A DNA stretch of 33,340 nucleotides from a bacterium (GCA_021813325.1 JAKALA010000049.1:1-33340), one strand, 5' to 3'. Shown: positions 1 to 8,771, counted from the first letter of the stretch. Translations and numbers: made by a program. Notes: a model not told the origin generated them from the sequence alone.

Positions 1-140
1 TTTGTTCCGGACTGTGTCTCGTTCGTTTCATTGGTTATCAGTGTTCCTGACGGCGCGAAGCGCCGCCAGCAACGCTCATAACTCCTGGCTCAATTTTAGG
101 GGAGCTTGCCAACCGCCCGGCTCCGCCGCATTAATTTTTT

Positions 141-644
141 ATGAAACTTTATTTGCTGAGACACGGACTGGCCGTCGATCGGGGAACACCGGAATTTGAA
201 AACGACGAGCTGCGCCCGCTCACCCCCGCTGGACGGCGACAATTACGCCGGTCAACCGCCGCGTTCGCTGCGTTGGATTTGCGATTTGATCTCATTCTGT
301 GCAGTCCGCTGACCCGCGCCCGGCAAACGGCAAAAATCGTGGCCGCCGCGATGAGGTTCAAAGGCCCTGTCAAGGCAACCAATGAACTCAAACCTGGAAA
401 TAATCCAAAAGCGTTGATTCAGGCGTTGAATACAATGAAACCATGCCCGAAAAGTGTGCTGCTCGTCGGGCATGAACCTGACTTGAGCCGGTTGATTTCG
501 CTGCTCGTAACCGGTCACATTCACGCCGGCCTTGCCTTAAAAAAGGGTGGATTGGCAAAATTAAAACTGGAACGGCTGGCGGCGGGCCGATGCGCCACAC
601 TGGCCTGGCTGCTAACGCCCAAACATCTGCTAGCCATGGTTTAA
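141..644 (+). CDS. sixA: SixA-type phosphohistidine phosphatase
   Basis: 167 aa, close to the usual length of SixA (about 160 aa). It belongs to the histidine phosphatase (phosphoglycerate mutase-like) superfamily; SixA removes phosphate from histidine of phosphotransfer proteins in the cytoplasm. The RHG signature near the N-terminus gives the nucleophile His8 beside Arg7. The SPLTRARQTA segment (residues 55-64) supplies the phosphate-pocket arginine, and the LVGHEPD segment gives the second catalytic His111. The start is the ATG after a T-rich stretch; there is no clear Shine-Dalgarno. It converges on the dciA-like gene with 17 bases between stop codons. The family call is firm; the natural substrate is not visible from sequence. 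Confidence 0.9.
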   Translation: MKLYLLRHGLAVDRGTPEFENDELRPLTPAGRRQLRRSTAAFAALDLRFDLILCSPLTRARQTAKIVAAAMRFKGPVKATNELKPGNNPKALIQALNTMKPCPKSVLLVGHEPDLSRLISLLVTGHIHAGLALKKGGLAKLKLERLAAGRCATLAWLLTPKHLLAMV

Positions 645-661
645 AACCAGCCATCGTCCGA

Positions 662-1051
662 TCAACCAATGCGAAATGAAATTTTTTGCACCACGGATTT
701 GCCGAAGCTGTGTTGCAATCGCTCCAAGATCTCCTTGCGGCGGTAACGGACAATTTCATCCAGCCAGACGCTGCTGTCCACCTTTACGAAAAGTGTGCCT
801 TTGTGAAGGTTGGCGGGTTGGGCGTGCGCCGTCACCACGGGATCGATCAATGAGTTCCAAACCTTGACCAGTTCCGCTTCCGCCTGGCGGGCGTCCAGTC
901 GCAGATCCTTCATCAATCCCGGCAAAATGTCACTCGGCAGCCGGGCGGGCGTGGCGCGCGCTATTTCCAGCGGCGTGTAATCCACACCCCGCCATTGCGC
1001 CAGCACTTGGGCGCGGGCGCGGGCGGCGGATGATGATTTCTTCGTCGGCAT
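662..1051 (-). CDS. DUF721/DciA-like protein
   Basis: 129 aa. The C-terminal half has the DUF721 pattern: a conserved Trp in VWNSLIDPVVTAHAQP, then HKGTLFVKVDSSVWLDEI, then a final strand KISFRIG. DUF721 includes DciA, the replicative helicase (DnaB) loader of bacteria that lack DnaC; the domain is KH-like and binds DNA. The N-terminus is basic and rich in Ala/Lys. A GGAAAG just upstream of the ATG supports the start. A short repeat (1063-1094) lies in the upstream leader. Membership in DUF721 is well supported; an actual helicase-loading role is inferred from the family. Confidence 0.75.
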   Translation of the reverse strand: MPTKKSSSAARARAQVLAQWRGVDYTPLEIARATPARLPSDILPGLMKDLRLDARQAEAELVKVWNSLIDPVVTAHAQPANLHKGTLFVKVDSSVWLDEIVRYRRKEILERLQHSFGKSVVQKISFRIG

Positions 1052-1062
1052 CTTTCCAAGCT

Positions 1063-1094
1063 TAACCGCAGACGGATGCAGATGGATACTGATT
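1063..1094. repeat. dispersed GGATG-type short repeat, copy 1
   Basis: A TTAACC followed by roughly 12-base units built on GGATGxAxA/GATGGATAC. A related copy is found at 29390-29420. Both lie immediately upstream of the start codon of a minus-strand gene, so they would be transcribed in the leader. The two copies align with small gaps rather than perfectly. Confidence 0.45.
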
Positions 1095-1229
1095 ATTTTG
1101 CTGCGGTGAAGGCCCCGTTCGCCTCACCCGCGCGGTGACTTGAAATGTGTCTGCCGAAAATCCTTCCCAAAACCGCACAGCGTAAAAATTTTCCTTGCCT
1201 CGTTTCGCTTTGTATTGAAAAGTTGACGC

Positions 1230-1859
1230 ATGAATCCGAACTGGGCGGCAGACAATCTCCAAACCATCCGCACGCTGATGGAACGTTCCGCGCTCTACCG
1301 TCGCGCCTTGGCGCCCATCATGATTTACGTGGGTGCGGTCGGCATCGCGGGCGGCGTGGTGGGTTGGCGCCTGGCGATTGATACTTCGCGTGGTTTTGTC
1401 TTCTTCTGGACGGGCGTGGCGGCAGTGGCACTTGCCGGCGCCTATTTATTGATTCGGCGACAGGCTTTGAAAGATTCGGAACCGTTCTGGTCGCCGCCGA
1501 CGCGCCGGGTGACCCAGGCCATGTTGCCGGCGTTCCTAGTGGGCGCGATGGCTTCGGGCGTCATGGTGTATTGGGGAAATGACATCAATCCGCAATCCAT
1601 TTTTGTGCTGGTGTGGTGCTGGGCTTTTGGCTGCGGCATTCATGCCGCCGGATTTTTCATGCCGCGTGGCATCCGCTGGTTCGGCTGGGTTTTCATCATT
1701 GCCGGCGGCTTGCTGTTATTGGCGGGAATGAATCCGGAAAAAGATTTCCTGCATTTCATCAAGTCCCCGCACTTGTTGATGGCCTCCATTTTTGGCGGAC
1801 TCCATTTCGCCTATGGCATCTACCTTTACTTTACCGAGAAGAAAGCCACTGCCGCGTGA
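1230..1859 (+). CDS. polytopic membrane protein, partner of the downstream winged-helix regulator
   Basis: 209 aa with a short polar N-terminus (MNPNWAADNLQTIRTLMER) and about six hydrophobic segments: roughly residues 26-46, 54-73, 97-115, 124-142, 150-166 and 182-198. No catalytic motif was recognised. The last codons overlap the GTG of the following winged-helix regulator by four bases (GTGA), which suggests translational coupling. Such pairs of a 'TIRTLMER' membrane protein and a small winged-helix protein are, as far as I recall, common in Acidobacteria and Verrucomicrobia, often near creD. The function is unknown; membrane localisation is the only firm statement. Confidence 0.7.
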   Translation: MNPNWAADNLQTIRTLMERSALYRRALAPIMIYVGAVGIAGGVVGWRLAIDTSRGFVFFWTGVAAVALAGAYLLIRRQALKDSEPFWSPPTRRVTQAMLPAFLVGAMASGVMVYWGNDINPQSIFVLVWCWAFGCGIHAAGFFMPRGIRWFGWVFIIAGGLLLLAGMNPEKDFLHFIKSPHLLMASIFGGLHFAYGIYLYFTEKKATAA

Positions 1860-2161
1860 AACCGGAACTTTTTCTCAAACTGGATCGGGTGATCCACGAG
1901 AAGGGTCGGCTCGCCATCATGTCCATGCTGGCCGCCTCGCCGGAGCTGTCGTTCACCGAGCTGCGCGATGCGCTGGCGATGACCGACGGCAACCTGACCA
2001 CGCACATTCGCGCGCTTCAACAGGAAGGTTTTCTGGCCGTGGCCAAGTCTTACCAAAACAATCGGCCCTTGACGACTTGCTCGCTCACCACCGCCGGTCG
2101 GAAAGCCTTCGGCGAATACATTGATCTGCTCGAACAGATCGTCAAACAAAACAAGCCATGA
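1856..2161 (+). CDS. small winged-helix transcriptional regulator
   Basis: 101 aa, beginning at a GTG that overlaps the upstream stop (GTGA). The protein is essentially one winged-helix DNA-binding domain. A first helix pair (LDRVIHEKGRLAIMSMLAAS) is followed by the recognition region ELRDALAMTDGNLTTHIRALQQEGFL, and a wing (NNRPLTTCSLTTAGRKAF) precedes a C-terminal helix. This fits the HTH_34/MarR-ArsR-like class of single-domain regulators. An open frame runs upstream from about 1613, but that part lies wholly inside the membrane protein gene, so the GTG is preferred. There is no ligand domain and no cysteine metal site, so it probably responds through its partner or by dimerisation. The target genes are unknown; the neighbouring envelope genes are candidates. 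Confidence 0.82.
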   Translation: MKPELFLKLDRVIHEKGRLAIMSMLAASPELSFTELRDALAMTDGNLTTHIRALQQEGFLAVAKSYQNNRPLTTCSLTTAGRKAFGEYIDLLEQIVKQNKP

Positions 2162-2320
2162 ACCCTCTGATTGAACAAAGTTTCCCGGTCATGGTCATAC
2201 ACTTTGCCATACAAAGCGTAAATAAAACCCGGGTCCCAATTTCACCTTTAACCAAAACGGTTGGGAATTCGGCAATTCCAACCCCGCCTCTCAACCAGCA
2301 AAAAAACAACCGCAACCCTG

Positions 2321-2328
2321 GAAAGGAG
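2321..2328 (+). promoter_or_regulatory. strong Shine-Dalgarno fixing the ispH start
   Basis: GAAAGGAG lies a few bases before the ATG at 2332. It is one of only two strong Shine-Dalgarno sequences I see in the window, and it excludes the upstream in-frame ATG at 2158. Confidence 0.8.
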
Positions 2329-2331
2329 CCT

Positions 2332-3249
2332 ATGAAAATCATCCGCGCAGAACATTTGGGCATGTGCTTCGGCGTCAAAGATGCCATCGCCCTGGCGCTT
2401 GAGACCGCCCGGCACGAACCGCTGACCGTTTTGGGCGATTTGGTGCATAACGAAACCGTGCTGGCGGAGTTGCGCGCGCGTCAAATCGCTTTTCAAAATG
2501 AGGCGCAGGCGGTGGCCACGCCGACGGTGATGATCACGGCGCACGGAGCGTCTGAGCTTCGCCGGCAATCAGTGCGTGAACGCGGTTTGCGGGTATTGGA
2601 GGCGACCTGCCCTTTGGTGCTTGTGGCGCATCGGGCTCTAAGTAATTTGGTGGAGCAAGGATTTCATCCCGTCATCATCGGCAAACGTGATCATGTGGAA
2701 GTGCGTGGCATGACCGAAGACTTGGCCGTTTTTGATGTCGTGTTAAATGAAGACGACATCGGGCAACTACAGGAACGCCCGCAGTTCGGCGTGATGGCCC
2801 AGACGACGCAGCCGATCGAATACGTGCGACAACTTGTGCAGGAATTGCGGGAGCGCTTTCCGAATTCCGAAGTGCGCTTCATTGACACCGTCTGTCAGCC
2901 GACGAAGCAGCGCCAACACGCTGCGGTTGAGCTCGCGAAGCAAGCCGACGCCGTGGTCGTGATTGGCGGCGCGCACAGCAACAACACGCACGAATTGGTT
3001 AAAACCTGCGCAAAATATTGCCCGCAGGTTCATCACGTGCAGACGGCGGACGATCTAAAGCCGGACTGGTTTTCTGCGGACGATGTTGTCGGAATCACGG
3101 CCGGCACCTCCACGCCGGAGGCCATTATCGGTGCGGTTGAGCGGCGGCTTAATGATTTTTCTGCGTGGCAGAACGCATTGGCTTCCGGTCATCGACGAGA
3201 AGACCCCATTGCCGCCGGCATCCTTCAATCCTCCATCAACCACGGCTAA
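2332..3249 (+). CDS. ispH: 4-hydroxy-3-methylbut-2-enyl diphosphate reductase (IspH/LytB)
   Basis: 305 aa, the normal size. IspH makes IPP and DMAPP from HMBPP in the last step of the MEP isoprenoid pathway, using a [4Fe-4S] cluster. The three cluster cysteines are visible: Cys12 in GMCFGV, Cys93 in ATCP and Cys188 in DTVCQPT. Substrate residues correspond to His39 (VHNE), His121 and Glu123 (HVEVRG), and the Ser/Asn cluster at 216-218. The start is set by the Shine-Dalgarno at 2321-2328. A gap of 170 bases separates it from the regulator gene, so it probably has its own promoter. Only three bases separate its stop from the creD start, so the following membrane genes are probably co-transcribed with it. 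Confidence 0.96.
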   Translation: MKIIRAEHLGMCFGVKDAIALALETARHEPLTVLGDLVHNETVLAELRARQIAFQNEAQAVATPTVMITAHGASELRRQSVRERGLRVLEATCPLVLVAHRALSNLVEQGFHPVIIGKRDHVEVRGMTEDLAVFDVVLNEDDIGQLQERPQFGVMAQTTQPIEYVRQLVQELRERFPNSEVRFIDTVCQPTKQRQHAAVELAKQADAVVVIGGAHSNNTHELVKTCAKYCPQVHHVQTADDLKPDWFSADDVVGITAGTSTPEAIIGAVERRLNDFSAWQNALASGHRREDPIAAGILQSSINHG

Positions 3250-3252
3250 ATT

Positions 3253-4644
3253 ATGAATACACCGAGCACATCCATTGTTTCGTCTATTTCCAATTTTCTG
3301 CGACGACGCGCCATTTATTTCAAGATGGCAGGCGTGACCATCCTGATTCTTTTCTTGTTGATTCCGCTCACCATGATTCGTTCAGTGCTGCGCGAACGGC
3401 TCGACCGACGTAACCAGGCGGTGGCGGAAATTACCTCTGTTTGGGGGCGCGAACAAAACGTCATCGGACCGGTGTTGATCGTGCCCTATCGCTATTCATT
3501 CAAGTCATGGAAAGAGCAGCCGGCGAAAGATGGGAAGATTGAAAAGGTTGAAGTCGAGGAAACTGCCGTGGCGAAAGCTTACTTTCTACCTGCCTCACTC
3601 ACGATCAACGGAAACATTCAGCCTACAAAATTGCGGCGAGGAATTTATCAGGCCGTAGTTTATTCGGGACAAATGGAACTCACAGGCCAGTTTGCCCGGC
3701 CTGATTTTGAAAACTTGCGCATTGAGGAAAAGAATGTGTTGTGGGACGACGCAGTTGTTACATTCGCTATTCCAGATTTGCGGGGGGTTAAGGAAACACT
3801 GCAATTGCAATGGGCTGAAAGCCGCATTCCGTTATTGCCAGGATGCAAACTGACCGGCTTTTCCTCAGGAGTTTACGCGCGGGTTGGCGGGTTGCGCGAA
3901 ACCCATGAGGGCATCCCACTGAAGTTGAACCTCACGCTTAATGGCAGCGTTGGAATCCGGTTCGCGCCAGTTGGTGATCAAAATGCGGTCAAATTATCTT
4001 CCTCTTGGCCTGACCCGAGTTTTCAGGGCGCTTTTTTGCCGGTTGAACGAAACGTCGGTGCCGGTGGTTTCAGTGCGATCTGGCAAGTTTCCCAATACGG
4101 ACGCGATTACGCACAGCAGTGGACAGATCGGGATAGTGCGGCCGGATTAAGTTCCGGCTCGGTGGCAAGTTCACTGTTTGGTGTGAACTTTCTTTCGGGT
4201 ATCGACGCCTATCGCAATGTGGAAAGAGCGATCAAATACGGGATGCTATTTTTCGTCCTGGTCTTCGTGGCCTTTTTCCTATTCGAGATTCTTTCCGCCC
4301 TCAAAATCCATCCATTTCAATATACGCTCGTCGGGGTGGCGCTTACCCTGTTTTATTTGGGCCTGCTGTCGTTGTCTGAGTTCATTTCGTTTGGTCTGGC
4401 GTATTTGGCGGCGTCGGCAGCGACCACAAGTTTGATTTGGTTCTACTGTGCCACCGTGCTCAAAAGTGGCGTGCGGACACTGATCGTCGTCGGGATGTTG
4501 GCAGCAATTTACAGTTTTCTCTATGTCGCCCTGCAATTGCAGGATTACTCACTCTTGTTTGGCACAGCTGGCCTGTTTTTGGTGTTGGCAAGCGTGTTCT
4601 ACGTCACCCGAAACATCGACTGGTATGACCGCGACCAGAATTAA
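3253..4644 (+). CDS. creD: CreD-family inner membrane protein
   Basis: 463 aa, close to the roughly 450 aa of E. coli CreD. The layout matches the family: one N-terminal transmembrane helix (about residues 25-44), then the conserved RERLDRRNQAVAEITSVWGREQNVIGPVLIVPY segment. A large periplasmic region of about 260 residues follows, and the C-terminal third contains a cluster of about five to six helices from residue 325 on. CreD is an envelope-stress-related protein of unknown biochemical activity, regulated by CreBC in enterobacteria. No creBC is present here. The gene follows ispH by three bases and precedes three or four more membrane proteins, forming an envelope gene block. Confidence 0.9.
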   Translation: MNTPSTSIVSSISNFLRRRAIYFKMAGVTILILFLLIPLTMIRSVLRERLDRRNQAVAEITSVWGREQNVIGPVLIVPYRYSFKSWKEQPAKDGKIEKVEVEETAVAKAYFLPASLTINGNIQPTKLRRGIYQAVVYSGQMELTGQFARPDFENLRIEEKNVLWDDAVVTFAIPDLRGVKETLQLQWAESRIPLLPGCKLTGFSSGVYARVGGLRETHEGIPLKLNLTLNGSVGIRFAPVGDQNAVKLSSSWPDPSFQGAFLPVERNVGAGGFSAIWQVSQYGRDYAQQWTDRDSAAGLSSGSVASSLFGVNFLSGIDAYRNVERAIKYGMLFFVLVFVAFFLFEILSALKIHPFQYTLVGVALTLFYLGLLSLSEFISFGLAYLAASAATTSLIWFYCATVLKSGVRTLIVVGMLAAIYSFLYVALQLQDYSLLFGTAGLFLVLASVFYVTRNIDWYDRDQN

Positions 4645-4653
4645 AACAGCCTT

Positions 4654-5388
4654 ATGAAAACGAACCAAATCTCCGTCAGTCGCTGGTTGTCGGTTGTTGT
4701 TTACTCCATGGCCATGGCTTGGGTGGAGTCAGCCGTGGTTTTTTATCTGCGCAGCATGATCGACCGCATCGAGCCCTATCAACCTAATCCCCTGCCCATC
4801 ATTGGTGGGTTTGCCTCGGTGGAACTGCCGCGCGAATTCGCCACGCTGGTCATGCTGTTCGCCGTCGGCTATCTCGCCGGGCAAAACTGGCGGGCGCGTT
4901 TCGGCTACTTCGCCATTGCGTTTGGCGTTTGGGATATTTTTTACTACGTCTTCCTCAAGGTCATGTGTGGCTGGCCACATTCATTGCTGGATTGGGATAT
5001 TTTATTCCTGTTGCCATTGCCATGGTGGGGCCCGGTTTTGGGGCCGGTTTTGATTTCGCTGCTGTTGATTGTATCGGGCACGGTGGCCAGCCAATTTGAA
5101 ACGCCCCGCTCGGTTCAATCACCCGCCTGGCGCGCATGGTTGTTGAACTTCATTGGCGTGGCGCTGGCCTTGTATGTCTTCATGGCAGATGCGATTGCCG
5201 CCGCGAACACCGGATTGGACGCCATCCGAACCGTATTACCGGCCAAATTCAACTGGTTGTTGTTTGTCATCGCACTGGGTTTAATGGCCGCGCCAACCGT
5301 GCAAATGATTTTGTCTTTTCGAAAAGGGGAAGCCGATGAAATGAATGTGGCTGAAACCGGCCCACAGCCTAATGTTCCCACAAACTAA
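4654..5388 (+). CDS. polytopic membrane protein of unknown function
   Basis: 244 aa with about seven hydrophobic segments. Notable conserved-looking motifs are WVESAVVFYLR in the first helix and WDILFLLPLPWWGPVLGPV in the middle. These acidic and aromatic residues inside membrane segments look like a defined family, but I cannot name it. It starts nine bases after creD and its 3' end overlaps the next gene. The position in the creD block suggests an envelope role; that is inference only. Confidence 0.75.
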   Translation: MKTNQISVSRWLSVVVYSMAMAWVESAVVFYLRSMIDRIEPYQPNPLPIIGGFASVELPREFATLVMLFAVGYLAGQNWRARFGYFAIAFGVWDIFYYVFLKVMCGWPHSLLDWDILFLLPLPWWGPVLGPVLISLLLIVSGTVASQFETPRSVQSPAWRAWLLNFIGVALALYVFMADAIAAANTGLDAIRTVLPAKFNWLLFVIALGLMAAPTVQMILSFRKGEADEMNVAETGPQPNVPTN

Positions 5389-6088
5389 AAATTTAAGTTC
5401 GGTGACGTTTGAATTCCCAGCGCTTCTGCGCGGAGAAGTGAAGGCGCTTTTTGCCTGGAGCACGGAATGGAACGCACGGCGGCTCGCGATGCAACTGGCC
5501 GTGATCATCGTCGGTGCCGGAATTTACGGCGCGGCGATGGGCTGGTGGCGGGCACCGGAACAGGCGCTTTACGTAGCCATTAAATTTCCGCTCATCATCC
5601 TGCTCACCACATTCGGCAACGCCTTGATCAACGGGCTGCTGGCGCCACTGCTGGGTTTGAACATTCCATTCCGCCAATCGTTTTTGGCCGTGGTCATGAG
5701 CTTTGCGATCACAGCGGCCATCTTGGGCGCTTTCAGTCCGCTGATTGCGTTCATGGTCTGGAATTCACCCGCGATGGCAGCCGGTCCGGACAGCCCAAAA
5801 CCCTATGCAATGTTGATGCTGGCGCATGTCAGTGTCATCGCCCTGGCCGGCACCGTGGGGAATGCTCGAATGTTTCAACTGCTGGTTCAGTTTGGCCAGC
5901 GGGCTGCGGCGCGGCGCGTTATGTTTGCCTGGCTGGCGGGGAATTTATTTCTGGGTAGCCAGCTTTCCTGGATTTTGCGTCCGTTCATCGGGTCACCCGC
6001 CTTGCCGGTTGAATTTGTCCGCCACGCGGCATTGCACGGCAATTTTTACGAAGCCGTATGGAACTCCATTCAACAAATTTTTCCCTGA
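5372..6088 (+). CDS. membrane protein, Yip1-like (first of two related neighbours)
   Basis: 238 aa from the ATG at 5372. An in-frame ATG at 5345 would add nine residues, and neither has a good ribosome site. About 30 polar N-terminal residues (with LLRGEVKALFAW) are followed by five hydrophobic segments, a layout like Yip1-domain proteins. The segment IYGAAMGWWRAPEQALYVAIKFPL resembles VYGAVAGTFSGGTQLWAAPAKI in the next gene, which suggests tandem duplication followed by divergence. The start overlaps the preceding gene by 17 bases. No enzymatic motif is visible. The membrane assignment is safe; the Yip1 label is tentative. Confidence 0.65.
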   Translation: MFPQTKNLSSVTFEFPALLRGEVKALFAWSTEWNARRLAMQLAVIIVGAGIYGAAMGWWRAPEQALYVAIKFPLIILLTTFGNALINGLLAPLLGLNIPFRQSFLAVVMSFAITAAILGAFSPLIAFMVWNSPAMAAGPDSPKPYAMLMLAHVSVIALAGTVGNARMFQLLVQFGQRAAARRVMFAWLAGNLFLGSQLSWILRPFIGSPALPVEFVRHAALHGNFYEAVWNSIQQIFP

Positions 6089-6117
6089 TCAAAAATAATC
6101 CATAAACCCGTCAAGTT

Positions 6118-6837
6118 ATGAATGAACCCAATGCCATCCCGCCTGTCATTCCGTCCGTGCATCGCCAGCTGGGTGATGATCCGGGGGAGCAGCAACCGAT
6201 TCCGCACGTGTTCGCGGCGATTGAAGCGCTGCTGCGTCAGCCGCGCCGTTTGACGTATCAACTGCGCCAGCCGGGGGCGGGAAAATTGATCGGTTCCATG
6301 CTGTTCGTTACCGTTCTTTGCTGTCTGGTATATGGCGCGGTGGCGGGAACCTTTTCCGGCGGCACACAACTTTGGGCGGCGCCGGCAAAAATTGCGGATG
6401 GACTGCTTGTCTCGGCGGCCATCTGTTTGCCGAGCCTGTATATCTTTACCTGCCTGAGCGGATCGCAGGCGCGGCTGGGCGAAGTCGGCGGCCTCCTGGC
6501 GGGACTGCTCATGCTCATGACAATTTTGCTTGTCGGCTTCGCGCCCGTAGTCTGGATCTTCTCCCAATCAACCGCATCGCTGGCCTGGATGGGCGCGCTG
6601 CATCTGGTTTTCTGGTTTGTGGCCACGTTGTTTGGCGTGCGCTTCATGCTGGCCGGCTTCGCCCACTCCAACGCCCGGTCGCGCGCGGGCTTGCACGTCT
6701 GGATCATCATCTTTCTGCTGGTGGCATTGCAAATGACCACGGCCCTGCGCCCCATCATCGGTAAGTCCGATACTTTTTTCCCGACGGAAAAGAAATTCTT
6801 CCTGGTGCATTGGGGAGATCATTTGAGCGAGAAGTAA
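6118..6837 (+). CDS. membrane protein, Yip1-like (second of two related neighbours)
   Basis: 239 aa. The cytoplasmic N-terminus of about 55 residues is rich in Pro and Gln and ends in LLRQPRRLTYQLRQPG. Five hydrophobic segments follow, from about residue 60 to 210. The YGAVAG region after the first helix, with alternating aromatic and small residues, aligns by eye with the preceding gene product. It starts 29 bases after that gene and lies 13 bases before the next one, within the same run of plus-strand genes. Function is unknown; Yip1-type proteins in bacteria have no established role. Confidence 0.65.
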   Translation: MNEPNAIPPVIPSVHRQLGDDPGEQQPIPHVFAAIEALLRQPRRLTYQLRQPGAGKLIGSMLFVTVLCCLVYGAVAGTFSGGTQLWAAPAKIADGLLVSAAICLPSLYIFTCLSGSQARLGEVGGLLAGLLMLMTILLVGFAPVVWIFSQSTASLAWMGALHLVFWFVATLFGVRFMLAGFAHSNARSRAGLHVWIIIFLLVALQMTTALRPIIGKSDTFFPTEKKFFLVHWGDHLSEK

Positions 6838-6850
6838 TTTTCAATCTTCC

Positions 6851-7357
6851 ATGAACCGCGAGCAATCACTTCGTCAACGGTGCCTTTGGATGACCTGGCT
6901 GTTTATCATCGGTTTGGCAATTAGTGGCGCCACCGCCTTGCCGTTGCCCGCGGAAGTCCGGATTTTGACACGCATTCTCGGCGCGGATCACGGCTCGACT
7001 GGATGGCTAACTTGGCTCGTGCAAATTCGCGACGCGCTGAATTTGATGCAGGAGAAAGCTCCCGTTTTGTTTTATGGAACGGACTGGCTGGCGTTCGGGC
7101 ATTTCGTGATTGCGATTGCTTTTATCGGCGCCCTGCGGGATCCGGTGCGCAACCACTGGTTGTTTGAATTTGGAATGATCGCCTGCGTGCTGGTGGTGCC
7201 TTACGCCTTTCTCTTTGGCGGATTACGAGGAATTCCGATGTGGTGGCGGTTGGTTGATTGTTCGTTTGGCGTGTTTGGATTTGTCCCGCTTTGGTTTTGT
7301 CGAAAGTGGGCAGGGGAACTGGATGACAAATACAAATCTTCGAATCTTGATCTTTAA
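6851..7357 (+). CDS. small membrane protein of unknown function
   Basis: 168 aa with about four transmembrane segments: residues 13-31, 80-98, 108-128 and 134-152. The first helix is followed by LPLPAEVRILTRIL and a soluble loop with the sequence FYGTDWLAFGHFVIA, where Asp, Gly and His sit at the membrane border. I recall similar roughly 170-residue proteins in Bacteroidetes and Verrucomicrobia annotated only as hypothetical. It is the last gene of the plus-strand run that begins with ispH. About 190 non-coding bases follow before the next gene. Confidence 0.65.
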   Translation: MNREQSLRQRCLWMTWLFIIGLAISGATALPLPAEVRILTRILGADHGSTGWLTWLVQIRDALNLMQEKAPVLFYGTDWLAFGHFVIAIAFIGALRDPVRNHWLFEFGMIACVLVVPYAFLFGGLRGIPMWWRLVDCSFGVFGFVPLWFCRKWAGELDDKYKSSNLDL

Positions 7358-7547
7358 TCGGGACGGGTTCGCCTCCGAATTTAGTTAATTTCGAGCATTT
7401 TACCTTTATTGGTGGCCAGGCCGGGAATGCCAACGAAACCCCTTGGCGTTTGTCACCGAATCGTCGCCGAGCTGTTGTTGTTTTGACAAAATTCCTTGGG
7501 AAGATGCGCCTGCTTACAAAAGCATTACTAACCAACCTAATTAATTT

Positions 7548-8771
7548 ATGAAATATCCAAGGAAATTACTACCCGGTCTTCTGACGGTGACGTTTGGTCT
7601 GACTGTATTGACCCTAACGCCTCGCTCAGCTCTAGCAGAGGAAGGCGGGCAGTCCTTCAACAGCAGCAAACACAACGGCGAGCGCGACAGCGTGGTGCTT
7701 TCTTTTTCCACGGTCGGGGATTCCCGGCAAGACCCGGTTAACCCGGATCCCAGTCAACTGCCGGTTTCGACTCAGGACGCCATCTGGTTGCAAAACACCA
7801 AGGCATTGGAACGCATCAAACGCTCGGTGGAGTTGCAAAACTCCAGCTTTCTCTTTTTCAACGGTGACATGATCATGGGTTACGGAAATGCCGTCAGTCC
7901 CAAGAACACCGGCGTTTCCACCGTGGTCAGTTCAGACCTGATGGCGTTTTACCGGCAATATGGATTCTGGCGCGGCATGATGGCCGGCCTCATGGAAGGC
8001 GGCACTTATGTGGTGCCGGTGCCTGGCAATCATGAGTTGCAATGGAAAAAAGCTCCCCTGCCCGGCGGTGGCACAGCCAAGCAGGCCCAGGTGGCGAATG
8101 AAAATGCGTGGCGCGCAAACATGGGCGATTTGATTTTGGACACCAACCGCTTTCAAACCCTGTTCGGCGAACAGCCCTCTTTTATTAATGTTACCAACAA
8201 CGGTGGTTTGGACGGCCTGGCCTCGGATCAAAGCCAGCTATCCTATAGCTTTGATTTTCGCGGTTGCCATTTCGCCATCATTAATACCGATCCCTACGGC
8301 TACGATGCCCATGCCCCGGTGAACTGGCTGCAGGACGATTTTGCCTCGGCTCAAACTCGGGGTGTGAAACATTTCTTCGTTTTCGGCCACAAGCCGGCTT
8401 TCACCTATTATTTTGGAGATAACCTGCCCGACAAACCCGCTGGCCTGGATAATGACCCGGCCAGCCGTGACGAATTTTGGAGTGTGATCGAACAATACGG
8501 CGCCACCTATTTTTGCGGCCATGAGCATATTTATCACATGGATCAGCCCTGGGCTTCAGCTGGGGGTAAATCATGGCAGGTTTTGGTGGGTTCTGGCGGA
8601 TCACCTTTCGAAGCCTTGCCCACGGATAACACGATCAACTCATCCACCGACCGCGATTATGCCTGGGCAACAGTTACGGTGTTCAAGAGTGGCAAGGTTT
8701 GCATTACTGTTTTTGGCTTTAATGACCAATTTGGACCAACCAAGATTCTCAAGTCCGTTACCTTGAATTAA
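7548..8771 (+). CDS. exported calcineurin-like metallophosphoesterase
   Basis: 407 aa with a signal peptide (basic KYPRK, hydrophobic core, likely cleavage after SALA at residue 30). The metallophosphoesterase motifs appear in order: GDSR (Asp58), NGDM (Asp107), GNHE (Asn161-His162), FGHKP and GHEH near residues 325-327. These would bind two metals and hydrolyse phosphomonoesters or diesters in the periplasm. The gap of about 75 residues between the second and third motifs is long but normal for purple-acid-phosphatase-like members. It is a single-gene unit: about 190 bases separate it from the membrane gene upstream, and a strong terminator follows. The substrate cannot be told. Confidence 0.88.
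   Translation: MKYPRKLLPGLLTVTFGLTVLTLTPRSALAEEGGQSFNSSKHNGERDSVVLSFSTVGDSRQDPVNPDPSQLPVSTQDAIWLQNTKALERIKRSVELQNSSFLFFNGDMIMGYGNAVSPKNTGVSTVVSSDLMAFYRQYGFWRGMMAGLMEGGTYVVPVPGNHELQWKKAPLPGGGTAKQAQVANENAWRANMGDLILDTNRFQTLFGEQPSFINVTNNGGLDGLASDQSQLSYSFDFRGCHFAIINTDPYGYDAHAPVNWLQDDFASAQTRGVKHFFVFGHKPAFTYYFGDNLPDKPAGLDNDPASRDEFWSVIEQYGATYFCGHEHIYHMDQPWASAGGKSWQVLVGSGGSPFEALPTDNTINSSTDRDYAWATVTVFKSGKVCITVFGFNDQFGPTKILKSVTLN

Noticed and set aside
2-199. Open frame of 65 codons at the left edge
   Set aside because: It has no recognisable protein features and overlaps the start of sixA. The first 140 bases hold only a small GGCGC/GCGCC hairpin (52-64) and no supportable gene.
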